This document shows positions 35,201 to 45,564 of a stretch of 64,000 nucleotides of DNA, piece after piece. How positions within the stretch are numbered: the first letter of the stretch is position 1; every line of letters starts with the position of its first letter. The DNA comes from Ariolimax columbianus. Taxonomy: Eukaryota > Mollusca > Gastropoda > Stylommatophora > Arionidae. The translations under genes were made by a program, and so were the position numbers. The notes below the pieces were generated by a model, which was given only the letters and a program-made list of their open reading frames with translations, made no database searches and was not told the DNA's origin. Location of the stretch: NCBI GenBank assembly GCA_036924085.1, contig JAVGWX010000005.1:80802666-80866665 (forward strand). The letters are read 5' to 3'.

Positions 35201-36041
35201 CGATAAGCTTTATATCGAAAAACTACCCAAGCATGGACTGGACCCATGCATACACCGACGGTTCTGTAACAAACAGTACACAGAACGGAGGGCAGGAGCA
35301 TTCCTGAACCTATCAAATGGCAGAAAAGTAACACTGTCATTCGCTACTGGTAAGTACACAAGCAATTTCAGAGCGGAGGCAGAGGCACTGAGGGCGGCAG
35401 TGGAAGACATGGTGACACATAAAGAAAATGAAAGCCATACAGTCCTGCTTATAGATGCTCTGGCCATAGTCACAGCGCTAAAAAGCCAGAAAAACACTGA
35501 GCTTATTGACTTAAGAACAGTACTCTGTCAACTATGCCAGCAGTCCGCACCAAAAAGGGTAGTGGTACAGTGGGTCCCATCACACTGCAACATCCAAGGC
35601 AACGAGGAGGCAGACAGACTGGCAAAAGAAGGTGCAAGACTACCACAAACAGATACTAGTATGACGTACGAAGAGTCAAAACGGCTTATTAAAGCCAGAT
35701 ATATGACCAAATGGGAAACCGAACATACTGGTTACACCAAAAACGATGCATATTACCAGTTGAACAGAAGAGAGCAGGTCGTTGTCTTCAGACTTCGCAC
35801 TGGCCACAATAGACTGAGGTACCACCTATTCAACAAATTGAAGATAGGTGGAACCGACGAATGCCCGTGTGGTACCGGGAAAATGACCGCTGAACATCTG
35901 CTGCAGAACTGTCCGACATACGAGGATCAAAGAGAGCAGATGTGGCCATCACCAGTGGAACCACAAGAAAAGCTCTATGGCAGTGTCGACAGCCTCAGGA
36001 TGACCGCCGCTTTTTTCGAAAAAATAATGGTTACTGTCTGA
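32252..36041 (+). pseudogene. LINE-A polyprotein (endonuclease, RT, RNase H), copy 1
   Basis: The first frame (32252-34150, 632 residues from the first Met; true start unknown) holds an APE-type endonuclease: ILQWNAEG (Asn47), QETH (Glu74), GDFN (166-169), TPDLAF, SDHRP (243-247). RT follows with NGYRPISLLS, PQQAGFRQHRSSEDQ and motif A VWVDLEKAFDKVW. Compared with copy 2, a one-base deletion near 34141 shifts the frame, a Gln-to-TAG change lies near 34261, then motif B (PQGGVLSPTLF) and FADD at 34360-34371. A second one-base deletion near 35290 splits the RNase H (THAYTDGSV; later WVPSHCNIQGNEEADRLAKE). It ends with a Cys/His motif (CPCGTGKMTAEHLLQNC). Presence of RNase H points to the I/R1-like branch rather than RTE or CR1. 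Inactive. Confidence 0.85.
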
Positions 36042-36153
36042 CTGCGTACGAAGAAGAAGAAGACATAAAAGCGAGGAAATAATAGTCAAGTTATATAAAT
36101 CATTAGTGAGACCTAAATTAGAGTACTCTTTTTAGATGTGGAGTCCATATAAT

Positions 36154-36659
36154 GATAACTGTCCATCGTTGTCGATGAGGACCGCCGACATCATGCTTGT
36201 CACAAATTTCCCTGTTGGGTGTGGGTGCGCATGTGGGGCCAATGCGGGCACGAAAACATCTGCTACATATAGGACCCACGAGGTTTGTAGAAGGTGATGG
36301 TGTTCCCGCTGTTCGGAATTTCCGGGTCTCTCGTCTGCTCTGGGCTTTCACAACACGGTCGTCTTCGCCGGTAGCTACACCCGATTTGAGTGCGCTTCTC
36401 CAGTCAGATCTGTTTTGCGCAAGACATTCCCAGGTATCGATGTCTATCTGGCAACTTTTCAGTGAGTCCTTCAGACCGTCTTTAAAACGTTTCTTTGGGC
36501 GCCCTCTCTCGTGCCATCCCTCTCTCCGCTCACCGCAGAGAAGCTTCATCTGACATACGGACGAGGTGTCCGGCCCATCCTAGTCGTGCTTTTTCTAACA
36601 GTGCATGGATGCTGGGCATGTTAGCCCTCGTGAGAACCTCGATGTCAGTGACACGATAA
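36154..36659 (-). mobile_element. LINE-E 3' fragment nested in the CR1-like host
   Basis: The minus strand encodes GRPKKRFKDGLKDSLK, DIDTWECLAQNRSDWRSA and a Cys-His end (ICSRCFRARIG), the C-terminus of an APE-type LINE. It is flanked by 7-bp 'atataat' at 36147-36153 and 36660-36666, and the CR1 frame runs from VWSPY-like residues before it to the 'MERVQRRATK' part after it. Confidence 0.7.
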
Positions 36660-36825
36660 ATATAATAGAGTAGATATAAACATGATGGAAAGGGTACAAA
36701 GAAGAGCTACCAAAAAAAAATGGTCGTGGGGTTTCAGAATTATAGTTATGAGGAAAGACTTTAATAAAACTGGTCTACAATGTCTAGAACAAAGAAGAAT
36801 TCGAGGTGACTCAATACAAGTATAC

Positions 36826-37431
36826 TCCAAGCCATCAAAAGCTACAAACAAGATAGACTCTCACATGATACAACATAGAATTGCTGTCTCAAAAAAAAAA
36901 CAAAAAAAAAGATTTAGTCCTACAATGGATTCTGACTCACTGTGTGATCCCTGGAAACGAAAAAGCAGATGAGCTCGCAAAAGCCGGAAGTGGCGGCAAG
37001 CATATTCCCCATCCACAGAGCTATAAAGAAATAAAGAAGCAAAGACACTCATAAAATGATCCATGAGGACAGAATGGAGAGAACAGCACAAAGCATACAA
37101 GCCAGAGAATGACAGCATAGACAATATACAAACTTGGCAGAGATGGGCAGACAAAGATCTTCAGACTCAGAACGGGACATTGTAGACTCAAGGCCCACCT
37201 CCACAGAATTGGTATCAGAGACACTGCCACGTGCGATTGTGGAGCAACCAAGCAAACACCAGAACATATTTCTGCAAGAATGCTCTACCTATACAGATCA
37301 AAGAGAGGCAGCCTGGCCTGGGAGAGCGACAATGCTCGAAAAGCTGTGGGGGACCTGCGAAGACCTGAAACGCACAGTCTCCTTCGTGAATCTCACCGTA
37401 CTAGAAGCATAGCATGAGTTGATTGATGAAG
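36826..37431 (+). mobile_element. LINE-B fragment nested in the CR1-like host
   Basis: Encodes the end of RNase H (a degraded 'QAIKSYKQDRLS' then IPGNEKADELAKAGS), then PEHIF-like and TYTDQREAAWPGRATMLEK, ending 'ctagaagcatagcatgagtt'. It is flanked by imperfect copies of 'aatacaa(tt)gtatac' at 36813-36825 and 39874-39888. Its 3' tail is split by LINE-A copy 2 and resumes at 39857-39873. Confidence 0.65.
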
Positions 37432-39856
37432 CTAACAATGAATGAAATGGATGAGGTCATGAGCTTTAAAGAAAAAGAAATTGCCCGGAAAAGATGGGGT
37501 AACAAACGAAATACTGATGGGGTTGGGCCAAACAGCAAAGAGGAAGTTACTATCAGTCCTGAACCAAAGCTGGAAAAGGGGAATTGTACCGCAGGCATGG
37601 AAAGATGCTGTACTTATACCAGTACCAAAGAAAGAAAAAGATTTTATCATATCCAAATGGAAACAGGCCCATAAGTCTACTGAACTGTGTAGGCAAACTG
37701 ATGGAGCGTATGATAAACACCAGACTGATGTGGCACCTGGAAGAAAAACACATACTAATTCCACAGCAAGCAGCGTTTAGACAACACAGATCCACTGAGG
37801 ACCAGATCACTCTCATAGCACAGGAAATAGAGGATGCTTACCAATAGAAAAAGCATACAGTAGCGGTTTGGGTGGATCTAGAGAAGGCATTTGACAAGGT
37901 GTGGAAAGAGGGACTTAAAGTCAAGCTACGAAGAAGTGAAGTATGTGGGAAAATGTACAGATGGATCAGCCATTACCTTGAAAACAGTGCAGCCAGAGTT
38001 CAAGTACAAGAGCAGATGAGCAAAAAGGTGACACTGGAGCAAGGAGTACCCCAAGCGGGGTGGGGAGTACTATCGCCAACACTTTTCCTGGTGTATATAA
38101 ACAACATCTCAGAGAATATACCAAGAAGAGTCCATAGCTCCATGTTTGCAGACGATCTGGCTATGTGGACCTCTGAAAAAAATCTCACCATAGCAAGCAA
38201 TCGGATGCAGCAGGCCCTAACATCGTTGGAAGAGTGGGCGAACTCATGGCTGGTCAAAATAAACGAGGAAAAAACAACATGTGCAATATTCTCGCTTTCA
38301 AATAAACCACAGAACACCAAAATAAGTCTTAACGGCAAACATCTAAGGCCAAACGATAACCAAAACTACCTGGGAGTCACATTTGATCGGCACATGACAT
38401 GGAAAAGTCGGATCGAGAGAAACCGAATGAGAGCCAGACAAAGAATAGCAATCATGAGGAAACTTGCTGGCACAAGCTGGGGAGCAGACGAAAGAATACT
38501 CAAGAAACTGTACACTGGAAGAGTGAGACCAGCTCTCGAGTATGGCATTGCTGCATGGACAACAGCAGCAAAGGCGAACTTTGATGAAATTAGCAAACTT
38601 CAAAACCAAGCCATGAGAGTTATAACAGGAGGCATGAAGTCAATGCCAATTGTAGAACTTGAAAAGATTACAAAACTGCAATCCATGACCGATAGAAGAG
38701 ACTGCAGAGCCCATCAGAAAGCAGAGAAACTCAGAAGACTGACAGACCATCCAATGCATCAGAGGCTCAATAGATTTGGAAATGGGAAGCTAAAGCGGAG
38801 AAACTTTGTAGAAGTAGCCAAAGCAAAGTTGAGCGAAGACCCTATGAACACCATAACAATACCAAAGCCCATCCCTACTGTACGCAAACCCACATGGAAG
38901 CAGCATATCATTCCGGAGGTGGTAGAAAATGTACTAGGTATTGGAAACAAGAACAGCCAGACTGAAAAAGAAAGAAGAGACATAACCCTAAGGTACATAA
39001 CGGAAAACGACCCAAGCATGGACTGGACCCATGCATACACCGACGGTTCTGTAACAAAAACAACACAGAACGGAGGGGCAGGGATATTCCTGAGCCTAAC
39101 AAATGGTAGAAAAACAACACTGTCAGTGGCAACTGGAAAATTCTCAAGCAATTTCAGAGCAGAGGCAGAGGCACTGAGGGTTGCAGTAGAAGCAATGCTG
39201 ACAGGCGAAGGCAATGAAAGCCAGATACTCCTGTTTACAGATGCTCTGGCTGTAGTTACAGCACTAAAAAGCCAGAAAAATACTGAACTTAATGATTTAA
39301 GAGCAGTACTCTGTCAACTATGCCAGCAGGCTGCACCAAAAAGAGTAGTGGTACATTGGGTTCCATCCCACTGTAACATCCAAGGCAACGAGGAGACAGA
39401 CAGACTGGCAAAAGAAGGTGCAAGACTACCACAACCAGATACTAGTGTGACCTATGAAGAGTCCAAAAGGCTCATTAGGGCCAGATACATGGCCAAATGG
39501 GAAACAGAACATACTGGCTACTCAAAAAATGATGCCTACTACCAGTTGAACAGAAGAGAGCAGGTCGTGGTCTTCAGACTCCGCACAGGCCACAACAGAC
39601 TGAGGTACCACCTATTCAATAAACTGAAGATAGGTGGCACTGACGAATGTACTTGTGGTACAAGGAAAATGACCGCTGAACATCTGCTGCAAAGCTGCCC
39701 GATATATGAGGACCAGAGAAAGCACATGTGGCCATCACCAGTGGCAACACTAGACAAGCTCTATGTCAGTGTCGACAGCCTCAAGATGACCGCTGCTTTC
39801 TTCGAACAAATGCAGGTTGACGTTTGACAGCGTACGAATACGAATAAGAAGAAGAA
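37432..39856 (+). mobile_element. LINE-A copy 2, 5' truncated
   Basis: Starts in the RT finger region, equivalent to position 33652 of copy 1, and ends 'cagcgtacgaatacgaataa' plus (GAA)n. It is flanked by an 11-bp duplication 'gattgatgaag' at 37421-37431 and 39857-39867, which lies in the tail of LINE-B. 5' truncation with a clean duplication is typical of target-primed insertion. It carries none of the rDNA sequence. Confidence 0.8.
37872..39827 (+). CDS. LINE-A copy 2, RT/RNase H open frame (651 aa)
   Basis: The longest intact retroelement frame here. From the motif A stretch (MDLEKAFDKVWKEGL) it runs through motif B, FADD at 38145-38156, the thumb (LYTGRVRPALEYGIAAWTTA), RNase H (DWTHAYTDGSV near residue 388, then WVPSHCNIQGNEETDRLAKE) and the final Cys/His motif (CTCGTRKMTAEHLL). 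The motif B loop has a small insertion (VPQAGWGVLSP). Upstream parts at 37423-37847 lie in other frames with a stop near 37846, and the endonuclease is missing, so it cannot be autonomous. It probably reflects a younger insertion than copy 1. Confidence 0.8.
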   Translation: MDLEKAFDKVWKEGLKVKLRRSEVCGKMYRWISHYLENSAARVQVQEQMSKKVTLEQGVPQAGWGVLSPTLFLVYINNISENIPRRVHSSMFADDLAMWTSEKNLTIASNRMQQALTSLEEWANSWLVKINEEKTTCAIFSLSNKPQNTKISLNGKHLRPNDNQNYLGVTFDRHMTWKSRIERNRMRARQRIAIMRKLAGTSWGADERILKKLYTGRVRPALEYGIAAWTTAAKANFDEISKLQNQAMRVITGGMKSMPIVELEKITKLQSMTDRRDCRAHQKAEKLRRLTDHPMHQRLNRFGNGKLKRRNFVEVAKAKLSEDPMNTITIPKPIPTVRKPTWKQHIIPEVVENVLGIGNKNSQTEKERRDITLRYITENDPSMDWTHAYTDGSVTKTTQNGGAGIFLSLTNGRKTTLSVATGKFSSNFRAEAEALRVAVEAMLTGEGNESQILLFTDALAVVTALKSQKNTELNDLRAVLCQLCQQAAPKRVVVHWVPSHCNIQGNEETDRLAKEGARLPQPDTSVTYEESKRLIRARYMAKWETEHTGYSKNDAYYQLNRREQVVVFRLRTGHNRLRYHLFNKLKIGGTDECTCGTRKMTAEHLLQSCPIYEDQRKHMWPSPVATLDKLYVSVDSLKMTAAFFEQMQVDV

Positions 39857-40189
39857 GATTGATGAAGAATAAGAATACAATTGTATACATTAATAAATGG
39901 GAAGGATAAATTAGACTATACCAAGTTTTTCAAAATTCAACCGGCTACAAGAACAAGAGGGCACAGCTACAAATTGTTTAAAGACATTAGGAAATATTTT
40001 TTTTAGTCAGATAATGGTGAATACTTGGAATGCATTGCCGCAGGATGTAGTGGAAGCAGAGTCAGTTAATGCATTCAAAAATAGATTGGATGCTCACAGT
40101 ATTTTCGGAATCCGTGGAGTTAAATAAACTGGCTGAATACATACTCTGTAGAGCCTTCTAAACGAATGTAATGAAGTTAAGTTAATTCT

Positions 40190-41228
40190 TTATTTTCCCA
40201 CAATGGTTTTATATTCCCCTTTTCTTACCTTGGCATTCATGTTGCGCATAACAATTAGTATATATGTTAAAGCCACTGTGTTAAGTAACTGCTTCACGTC
40301 TTCATAATGTTCATAAAATTGTTCTTCGCTGTAATCTGGGGTTGGTGGATATGTTTGTAAAATGGACACATTAAATGGTCTGGCTGATTTTCAGTAGCAT
40401 CATTCGATCGTTGTGTGTCCAGTATCCGCATATTCTTTCTTTAATAATACACCGACGCCCCTTACATGCTGTTCGCCTCCTGAATGTTTGAAAATGCATT
40501 TATCTTTCTGTGTGTAGCCAGTGTCTTCCCATTTTATTTCTGTACAATCCATCACTTGGATAGAGATAACTCAATTAAATAACACGAATCAAGTTACTAA
40601 ATTTTCAGGAACTGAGGGCTGGGTCATTTGGATGTCAGTCTTCTGACCACGGAGGCATGCAGTCAAAATCAAAAGTCTAGTCTGTTCGCCGCATTCAACT
40701 GCAGAAGCAAGTGCCATGTATTCCGTATTCCTATAAATCCTCCGTGAGTTACCTCTCATCAACGGGAATAAAAGCTGTAATAATAGTTTTACAAAAAATG
40801 AGATCACAAAAGTTGTGACGGTTGTCCCTAGAGAGTTCATATACTATTATGGTTGTTTATTCCAGATAAACATCTGATATTACGACCTTCATAATTGTCA
40901 CCTCTGATGTGCTGACATTCATAATTGACCGTCCACAGGTTGCGCCGAGAACATTTATAATACTGTTTACAGTCTGTCTTTATCCTCGTATTTCAGATTG
41001 TTCTGCTTCTATATTGGATTAGGTTTCTGACTTGACAATGTGTCTGGTTTCAGCTGCTATTTGGTCAATGTAAATGATGAAGATAATCGGTAATATCACA
41101 CACGTTTGTTGTACTCCTGCTATTCTTTCAAATACATCAATGTTTCAATCACAAGTTATTATATTTGGATTAGTATGGAAAATGGCTCTCACATTAATTG
41201 TCCGTGAATCCCATTACTGGATTACTGT
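40190..41228 (-). mobile_element. LINE fragments (endonuclease and RT pieces)
   Basis: Minus-strand remnants near 40250-40560 resemble an APE endonuclease (QVMDCTEIKWEDTGY, VSILQTYPPTPDYSEEQFYE), and near 41040-41150 a motif B to post-B RT stretch (ILPIIFIIYIDQIAAETR). The pieces are in an order that does not fit one simple element, so at least two fragments are present. Confidence 0.5.
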
Positions 41229-41231
41229 ACG

Positions 41232-42050
41232 ACCCGTTCTTTAGCGGCGGTTACACCGTTGCTGGTCCCAACTTCTCTTCCAACGCCTTCTATCTTGGAC
41301 CACGGTGGGCCAGTGTATAATGTGTTGCCCATCTGTGGCATCTTGAATGTTGTTGCGGAATGCAAGGGAGTCGGACCAATGTGTTGGTGGTAGTTTCTTG
41401 TATCTGGGTATCATATTGCTGTCGCTGTGCTCTATTGATCGTCCATTTTTTGCAGTAAGTGTCCCCATCGATGTTTCATCTTGTCTGCATAAATAACTGC
41501 ATCTTCCACTAGGGACAATTGAATGTCCGAGATATGATGACTTTTTGTGCGCTGGCTATGAAGCGTCAGTCCGACCAAGCGTCTCTCGAGGCAGGCTTGC
41601 GCCACTCTGAGTTTGGACTCCATCTCCTTCATGAGTGTCCTTGCTTCCGCCACGTAGCATATTGCAGGTAGTACTGCGGAGTTGATAGAGAGGTGCGCAG
41701 GCTCTGGTCGTGGATATTGTCCAGTACCGGCATAATCAAAGAGAAAGCCGCCCAACCCGCGCGACGTCGTCTTGTCAACTCTTGGCTAAAGTCGTTCTGC
41801 ATGTTGAGCAGACGTCCACGGTAGATGTACACGTCCACGTCGTCGAGTTTCTCTCCATCTAGAAAGACTGGGAAGTGAATCGATTGCGCATGCATTTCGT
41901 CTTGAGCGATGTTCACTTCGAGTCCTGCTTTCTGTCCCTCTCGGTGGAGCTCTGATAGAATTTCATTGGTATCTGTGGCTACATCCGCGATGGGTACTAG
42001 ATCTAACCTTGTTCTGATCGATTTCAACAAAAGCCTTCTGATGATCAATA
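41232..42050 (-). mobile_element. RTE/APE-type LINE C-terminal fragment
   Basis: Minus-strand frames 41629-42048 and 41432-41755 give ELHREGQKAGLEVNIAQDEM, LLNMQNDFSQELTRRRRAGW, then ACLERRLVGLTLHSQR and a decayed 'KHRWGHLLQKMDDQRW'. This is the usual order after the RT palm in such LINEs. Frame breaks show it is inactive. Confidence 0.7.
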
Positions 42051-42267
42051 CATTCCACCTTCAGAATCTTGTCCTATTCTATTGCTCCCAATTCGCTTCA
42101 GAATCCAAATTGAGCCTTTCATAGTTGTGGTTCAACAGTGGGTTGTATTCTTTAGTTGAGCACTCTCGCATATGTTTTTCCTACACGACTTATTAGCGAT
42201 ATATCTCTTTATTGTTATCACATTTTCTTTCCGATTTGTTGTACTGTGGTTTATTGCCAATCATATG

Positions 42268-42545
42268 ATCTTCTTCTTCTACGGCATTCGTCCTGAAAAG
42301 GACGTTGTGACTCTGTTTACAGTAAGGCTGCGTTATCTGCGCCTTTTGGACACACACATCCGATTTCAGCTGGCTTTTTTTGGGTACAGGGTTTGTCTTC
42401 CTACTGCAATTCTTATTCTCTTAGCCAGACTACACTAGTGCAGCCTGTTTCCAGGGCCACCGATAGCTGATGGAATAGGGTCTTGTTGGCCCTGATGCAA
42501 GCAGCCAGCTATGAGTTTCTGCATGCTGTATGCTTATTCATCTTC
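42268..42545 (-). mobile_element. SINE1 copy
   Basis: Begins (3' end of the element) at 'cttcttctacggcattcgtc', 'ctgaaaagga', then core 'gctgcgttatctgcgcc', 'agccagactaca', 'gcctgtttccaggg' and 'ggccctgatgcaagcagcca'. Nearly colinear with 60517-60790. Confidence 0.65.
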
Positions 42546-42704
42546 AGCCCCACCTTGATAATCTCCTTTCGTGGCATATTCTTGTAGAGCTTCATTCTAG
42601 TCTATGTACCTTTGTCTTCCCACATGCTCAAATTAACCCATCTATGCCTTATGCCTTGTTTAGAGATGGTCTTTATAACTCATCAAATTTCATGAATCGG
42701 TACA

Positions 42705-42795
42705 GCTGACTGGGAGCGACATAGTGAAGTGGTTAGTGACACAGCTAAGAACTCAAACTTGCTGAGTTTGAATTATTGAAACAGCAAAGTATTAC
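42705..42795 (+). mobile_element. tRNA-derived SINE head
   Basis: A box-like 'atagtgaagtggttagtgac' and B box-like 'gagtttgaatta' in tRNA spacing. No tRNA fold is convincing, so a SINE head or tRNA-like relic. Confidence 0.4.
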
Positions 42796-42829
42796 CCATA
42801 TTAAAAGTAAACCCATTAAAAAATATGTA

Positions 42830-43885
42830 CTGAAATTAGATGCAGAAGACCATTTGTCACAAAACACATAATGTACAAATCTTTAGTAAAAATGGCAAAT
42901 ACAAACAAAAGCTGACGTTCTGGGCTGTGGCGTAAGTCACTTCTCCTCACTGACATTGTCATTTGATCATTAATTATCTAAAAATTGTATTCTGGTATTT
43001 TTAATTAAAATAGCTACATCTGATCTTTTCTAGTTCCTGTTACTCCAGACGGTGGAGTGGAGCACAGGTCGAATACTGCATTTGGTCTACCATAAGCAGC
43101 TGTCTAAGGGAGCAAAGAGTATTCATTGTCAGGTGAAATGCTTGATGGTAACTATCTATACTGAGTCTGTTAGCATTCTCTTCATCCTTGCAATATCTCT
43201 TGTCTAACAGTACATCGATTCGCCCTTGGGAGCAGACTTGTCTCGAGTGTGGGCTGTCTCCGGCCACATGGTATAAATATCTTCCATGCTTTTTCTTAGA
43301 CCCTCACACTGGCCCCCATCTGTTTGTCTTCCTTCCCCCCCCACCCCCCCGCCTCCCCCGTTCTTCCATCAGTTCTCTTCCCCCCTCTCTTGTGTCAATA
43401 TCGCGCCCTCCCGGCTTGTATTGCCTTCTCATTGTTCTCCTGTCTGGACCACTGTTTGGCCACGCTTGGCTTGTCGGGCATGTTCCGCCACTTTTTGTTT
43501 GACCGCTCCTGTTTCGGTTTCTGTCGAGTACTTGGCACGACCGGTCGCTTAGACAGAGGGCGTCTCCCGCCTGAAACAGATGAGTTGACCATTTTTTCTT
43601 ATATGTTGATTTGTTAGTTCAGTGTTGTTGTCCCTGATGAAGGCCTATTGGTCGTGGCGTAGGTTTTGTTTGTGTTCTCGTCTCGGTGCGGTATCTGACC
43701 ATACCCATTTTTAAATTTTGATTAAGCTCAACCTTAATCAACTTTTACTAGTTTTTTTTAAATGTTTTTTTCCCATGATAAGCTATGTAATTGTTTACAT
43801 GATCTTTTGTGGCACTTTAGTGTGAATGACACTTTTAGAATGTTTATAAATCTCATTATTCTAATAAACATACTGTCACTGAAAT
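42830..43885. other. Nothing recognised; C-rich patch
   Basis: Contains a pyrimidine-rich patch near 43320-43400 (runs of C) that produces overlapping proline-rich open frames on the plus strand, which I regard as composition artefacts. Confidence 0.35.
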
Positions 43886-43889
43886 AAGA

Positions 43890-45560
43890 CTCCTCGTGGT
43901 ACGACTGAAACATAAACATGGTCATCTTACTATAATAGTCGCCTACGCCCCCACATACGAGGCTCAACCCCAGGCAAAGGACGACTTCTACCAGGATCTT
44001 GCCAATGCCTCAGCCACAGTTCACATGATGAATTCATCCTTCAGGGTGATTTCAACGCAGTTTCAGGGTCCCAGGGTAGTGGTTATCAATCGGACCTGGG
44101 CTCGCTCGGCAGTGGAAATGATAACTCGCACAGGTTTCTGTCATTTTGCGCCGCCTTCAGTCTGAGATTTACCGGCTCATGGTACCACCGCTTAGACATC
44201 CACCGCCACACATGGATCTCTAACGACCGAAGGACTAGGAAGGAACTCGACCACATCTTTGGGAGAAGTCTCGATCGGGTGACTTCCTGTCGTGTTTTTC
44301 GCGGTGCTGAGGCCCCTGCCAGCACTGACCATCGCCCATATGCCCCTCCAAAACCTATGCCGACCCCTAGGTACAATATCCAGCTTCCCAAGGCTAACCC
44401 AAGTGTCCTCGAGAAATACGTCAATGATGTCAGGGGAAACCCGATTGCATCAGACCCCCTTCCAGATGACCTGGAGGCAGCAAAACGACACATGCGAGGC
44501 CACTAAGCTAATCACCAGATCAAGGACCCCCAATGCTTCAACATTGGCTTTCCGATACCTCGTATGTCATCATACTCCAGTAGAACTCAGCCAGGATTCG
44601 CAATTATCACGCCGAACAACGACGATTGAAAGGCTAATTACGCGCGGCGGCCAGGGCAGACAAGGAACGCTTTCTCAATTAATGACGAAGTCGAGGATGG
44701 TCTCAGATCTCAGACCCGCCTTTCAGGCTATCAGGCTCTGGAGATAAGCAGAACGAGAAAAAAAGCCGACAGCTCCATGTGCTCGTCAAACGAGGAGGTA
44801 GCAAACAGGTGGAAGAAGCACCCCCACCCCACAAAGCTATTGATCGGTCAATCTTCACTGATCTCGTTTACAGATCTGCTCTGCAACGCTCCCTGGAAAT
44901 GTTACAGTGAAACGGCCTCCCTATATCCTGGGCCAAGACCAAAGTTTAGAACCCCATTTCCGACACAGCACCTCAGGGAATTGAAACTCAAGGTTACACT
45001 GCGCTGGGCACCAACGAATTCATTTATCTTGGTAGCATAACACCTGATGGGCGCAGCGGTCCCGATATGCTGAGGCGGATCGGATTAGCTGTGTCCGCTA
45101 AGTACGACCTCCAACGTGTGTGGAGTAATAGAAAGATCTCCCTTGGGATAAAAATTCGCATTTACCAGTCCTACGTGGTCCCAGTCTTGCTTTACGGCTC
45201 CGAAACCTGGACATTTCTGAGACATGACATGTCGAGACTGGAAGCCTTTCACATGCGCAACCAGCGGCGTATCCTAGGCACCCATGGCATTACTACATCC
45301 TCAACGTGGAGGTCTCTGCTAAAACAAACCTCCACCCGATCTCAGAAACACTTGACCGGAACTGAGTTTCTTTGTTCGGTCATGTTGTACTTCTGGACCA
45401 GGAAATATCTGCCCACAAAATACTACACAAGTCGTTTCTCAGAGCCAAAAGTCTTCTCCCAACCGGCTGGAGGCGCAGAAGATGCCGTCCCCGAACAGTA
45501 TGGCTTCAGCTAAAGGTCATAGATGTGGCCGACCGACGCAACGGGTCTCAGACGCCCAAG
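43890..45560 (+). mobile_element. LINE-H copy, internally deleted
   Basis: Broken plus-strand frames give the endonuclease (IIVAYAPTYEAQPQAKDDFY; GDFNAVSGSQGS at about 44047; STDHRP near 44325), then only traces of the RT palm near 44850-44960, and the C-terminal part (RRIGLAVSAKYDLQRVWSNR, VPVLLYGSETWTFL, LEAFHMRNQRRILG, and RRPGRPR-like at 45470). The RT core is mostly missing, so it is an internally deleted dead copy. Confidence 0.7.
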
Positions 45561-45564
45561 CGAA

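Larger units (their letters stand above)
28933..36062 (+). mobile_element. Chimeric insertion: rDNA 5' spacer + 18S fragment + LINE-A
   Basis: The insert is bounded by a perfect 15-bp direct repeat, 'acataaaagcgagga', at 28918-28932 and 36063-36077, inside the coding part of the host CR1-like element, whose reading resumes across the site. It comprises about 640 bp of GC-rich spacer, about 1190 bp of 18S rRNA 5' sequence, and a LINE-A copy ending in (GAA)n. One duplication around all three parts means they inserted together, by target-primed reverse transcription of a chimeric RNA or with a template switch during it. See findings. Confidence 0.8.
27770..40190 (+). mobile_element. Host CR1-like LINE (LINE-F) split by four nested insertions
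   Basis: The CR1-like element survives in pieces 27770-28932, 36063-36153, 36660-36825 and 39874-40190. Piece 1 encodes LKVDKCPGQDGIHPKLLFE, the finger and palm, and a decayed motif B. Its end (IKRNISHKSE) continues in piece 2 (EEIIVKLYKSLVRPKLEY), then piece 3 (GLQCLEQRRIRGDS) and piece 4 (FFKIQPATRTRGHSYK). The 3' end near 40140-40185 has the usual 'ctctgtagagccttctaaac'. The pieces account for about 1.7 kb; the rest of the interval is inserted DNA described separately. Confidence 0.75.

Noticed and set aside
33223..35497. Long minus-strand frames (up to 271 residues) inside LINE-A
   Set aside because: Antisense to endonuclease/RT/RNase H motifs that are clear on the plus strand.
43188..43617. 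Overlapping Pro/Ser-rich plus-strand frames of about 90-100 residues
   Set aside because: They arise from a C-rich low-complexity patch; no motif or splice context.
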